Assembly (NCBI RefSeq): GCF_000585375.1
Contig: NZ_KK073874.1
Span: 8,901,913 to 8,965,912, forward strand
Source: Cryptosporangium arvum DSM 44712
GTDB taxonomy: Bacteria > Actinomycetota > Actinomycetes > Mycobacteriales > Cryptosporangiaceae
DNA length: 64,000 nucleotides
Reading direction: 5' to 3'
Shown here: positions 63,720 to 64,000 of the stretch, one piece after another
How positions within the stretch are numbered: position 1 is the stretch's first letter
Layout: each line of letters begins with the position of its first letter
Notes under the pieces: generated by a model
What the model was told of the DNA's origin: nothing
What the model saw: the letters and a program-made list of their open reading frames with translations, nothing else
The model's database searches: none
Made by a program: the position numbers and the translations under genes

Positions 63720-64000
63720 GCGAACAGCCTGGCGAGCGACGTCGAAGGATGCTGGCGTCAAACGGACGTCGAGTTTCAGTCCGGGTGCCGACGCCGGCGC
63801 CGCGCCGACGCGGTACGCCGCCGATGCCGTGGGAGGGGCACACGACGGCGCTCCGTCCGAGCCCGGCTGGGCCGCCGGCTGGGCGCGGGGGGCGCCCATA
63901 CGGCCAGCTCGCGGGAACGTTGCGCGGTGAGCACGGCCGTTTGTCGACGCCACCGCGGCTCGAAGATCTGAAGCGACAGACCGACGCCACGGGCGCCGGG

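Noticed and set aside
63720-64000. Gene upstream of the SDR
   Set aside because: Open frames exist on both strands but show neither family resemblance nor a ribosome site; nothing is called.

Overview
This 64-kb window comes from a GC-rich actinomycete chromosome with strong G/C bias at third codon positions, many GTG starts and many 4-base ATGA/GTGA overlaps. A SARP regulator, a nickel superoxide dismutase, a deazaflavin-type nitroreductase and a CGAAC-N4-GTTCG LexA-like box fit a filamentous or sporangium-forming actinobacterium. No 16S gene or other species marker is present, so the genus is not assigned.

Layout. 0-25 kb is accessory chromosome: ECF sigma factor tail plus membrane protein, GNAT and MOSC proteins, a deletion-scarred hydrolase/HxlR locus, an ABC exporter with its DesK/NarL-type two-component system, and many small divergent regulator-target pairs (MerR, TetR, WYL, LacI, PadR), most with a readable inverted repeat between them. 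25.8-31.4 kb is a tRNA array of 18 tRNA-like genes on the + strand. It is split by a 0.7-kb repeat field (36-bp hairpin units x6, 28-bp units x4), a ClpX-type zinc-finger/HTH gene and a minus-strand operon of flavin reductase, nickel superoxide dismutase (sodN) and a radical SAM protein. That operon has a MerR-type promoter with a 19-bp spacer enclosing a SoxR-like palindrome. 31.4-43 kb holds an acyltransferase with a long Pro/Gly tail, a HIT protein, HxlR/DoxX, a DapA-like aldolase with VOC partner and LysR, an ECF41-type sigma factor, several SnoaL-like and GNAT proteins and a second PadR-membrane-protein module. An intact-ended IS5-family element (43154-44101) sits exactly on the CTAG shared by two convergent stop codons. 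44-64 kb holds a drug-type ABC exporter with TetR, trmB, NmrA-like, LysR, DJ-1/PfpI, a DUF4097-type protein with an unusual GbsR/MarR-like regulator, an epimerase, an AhpD-like protein, a methyltransferase, an ECF sigma factor, a SARP/NB-ARC regulator facing an SMP-30/FAD-oxidase operon, and several single enzymes.

Main points for follow-up: (1) two tiny genes, a 40-residue His-rich protein (58683-58805) and a 42-residue Cys/Tyr/Asp-rich protein (62790-62918), share an RRRR..HH.K core and each has its own hairpin terminator; (2) the tRNA array contains Leu-anticodon tRNAs without the class II arm and tRNAs with aberrant anticodon loops; (3) a SoxR-like promoter drives a sodN operon with no maturation peptidase gene beside it; (4) a GTCAGG-N4/5-CCTGAC operator lies upstream of two related Cys-motif/HTH genes 13 kb apart. 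All functional statements rest on recognising families and motifs by eye; no database search was run.
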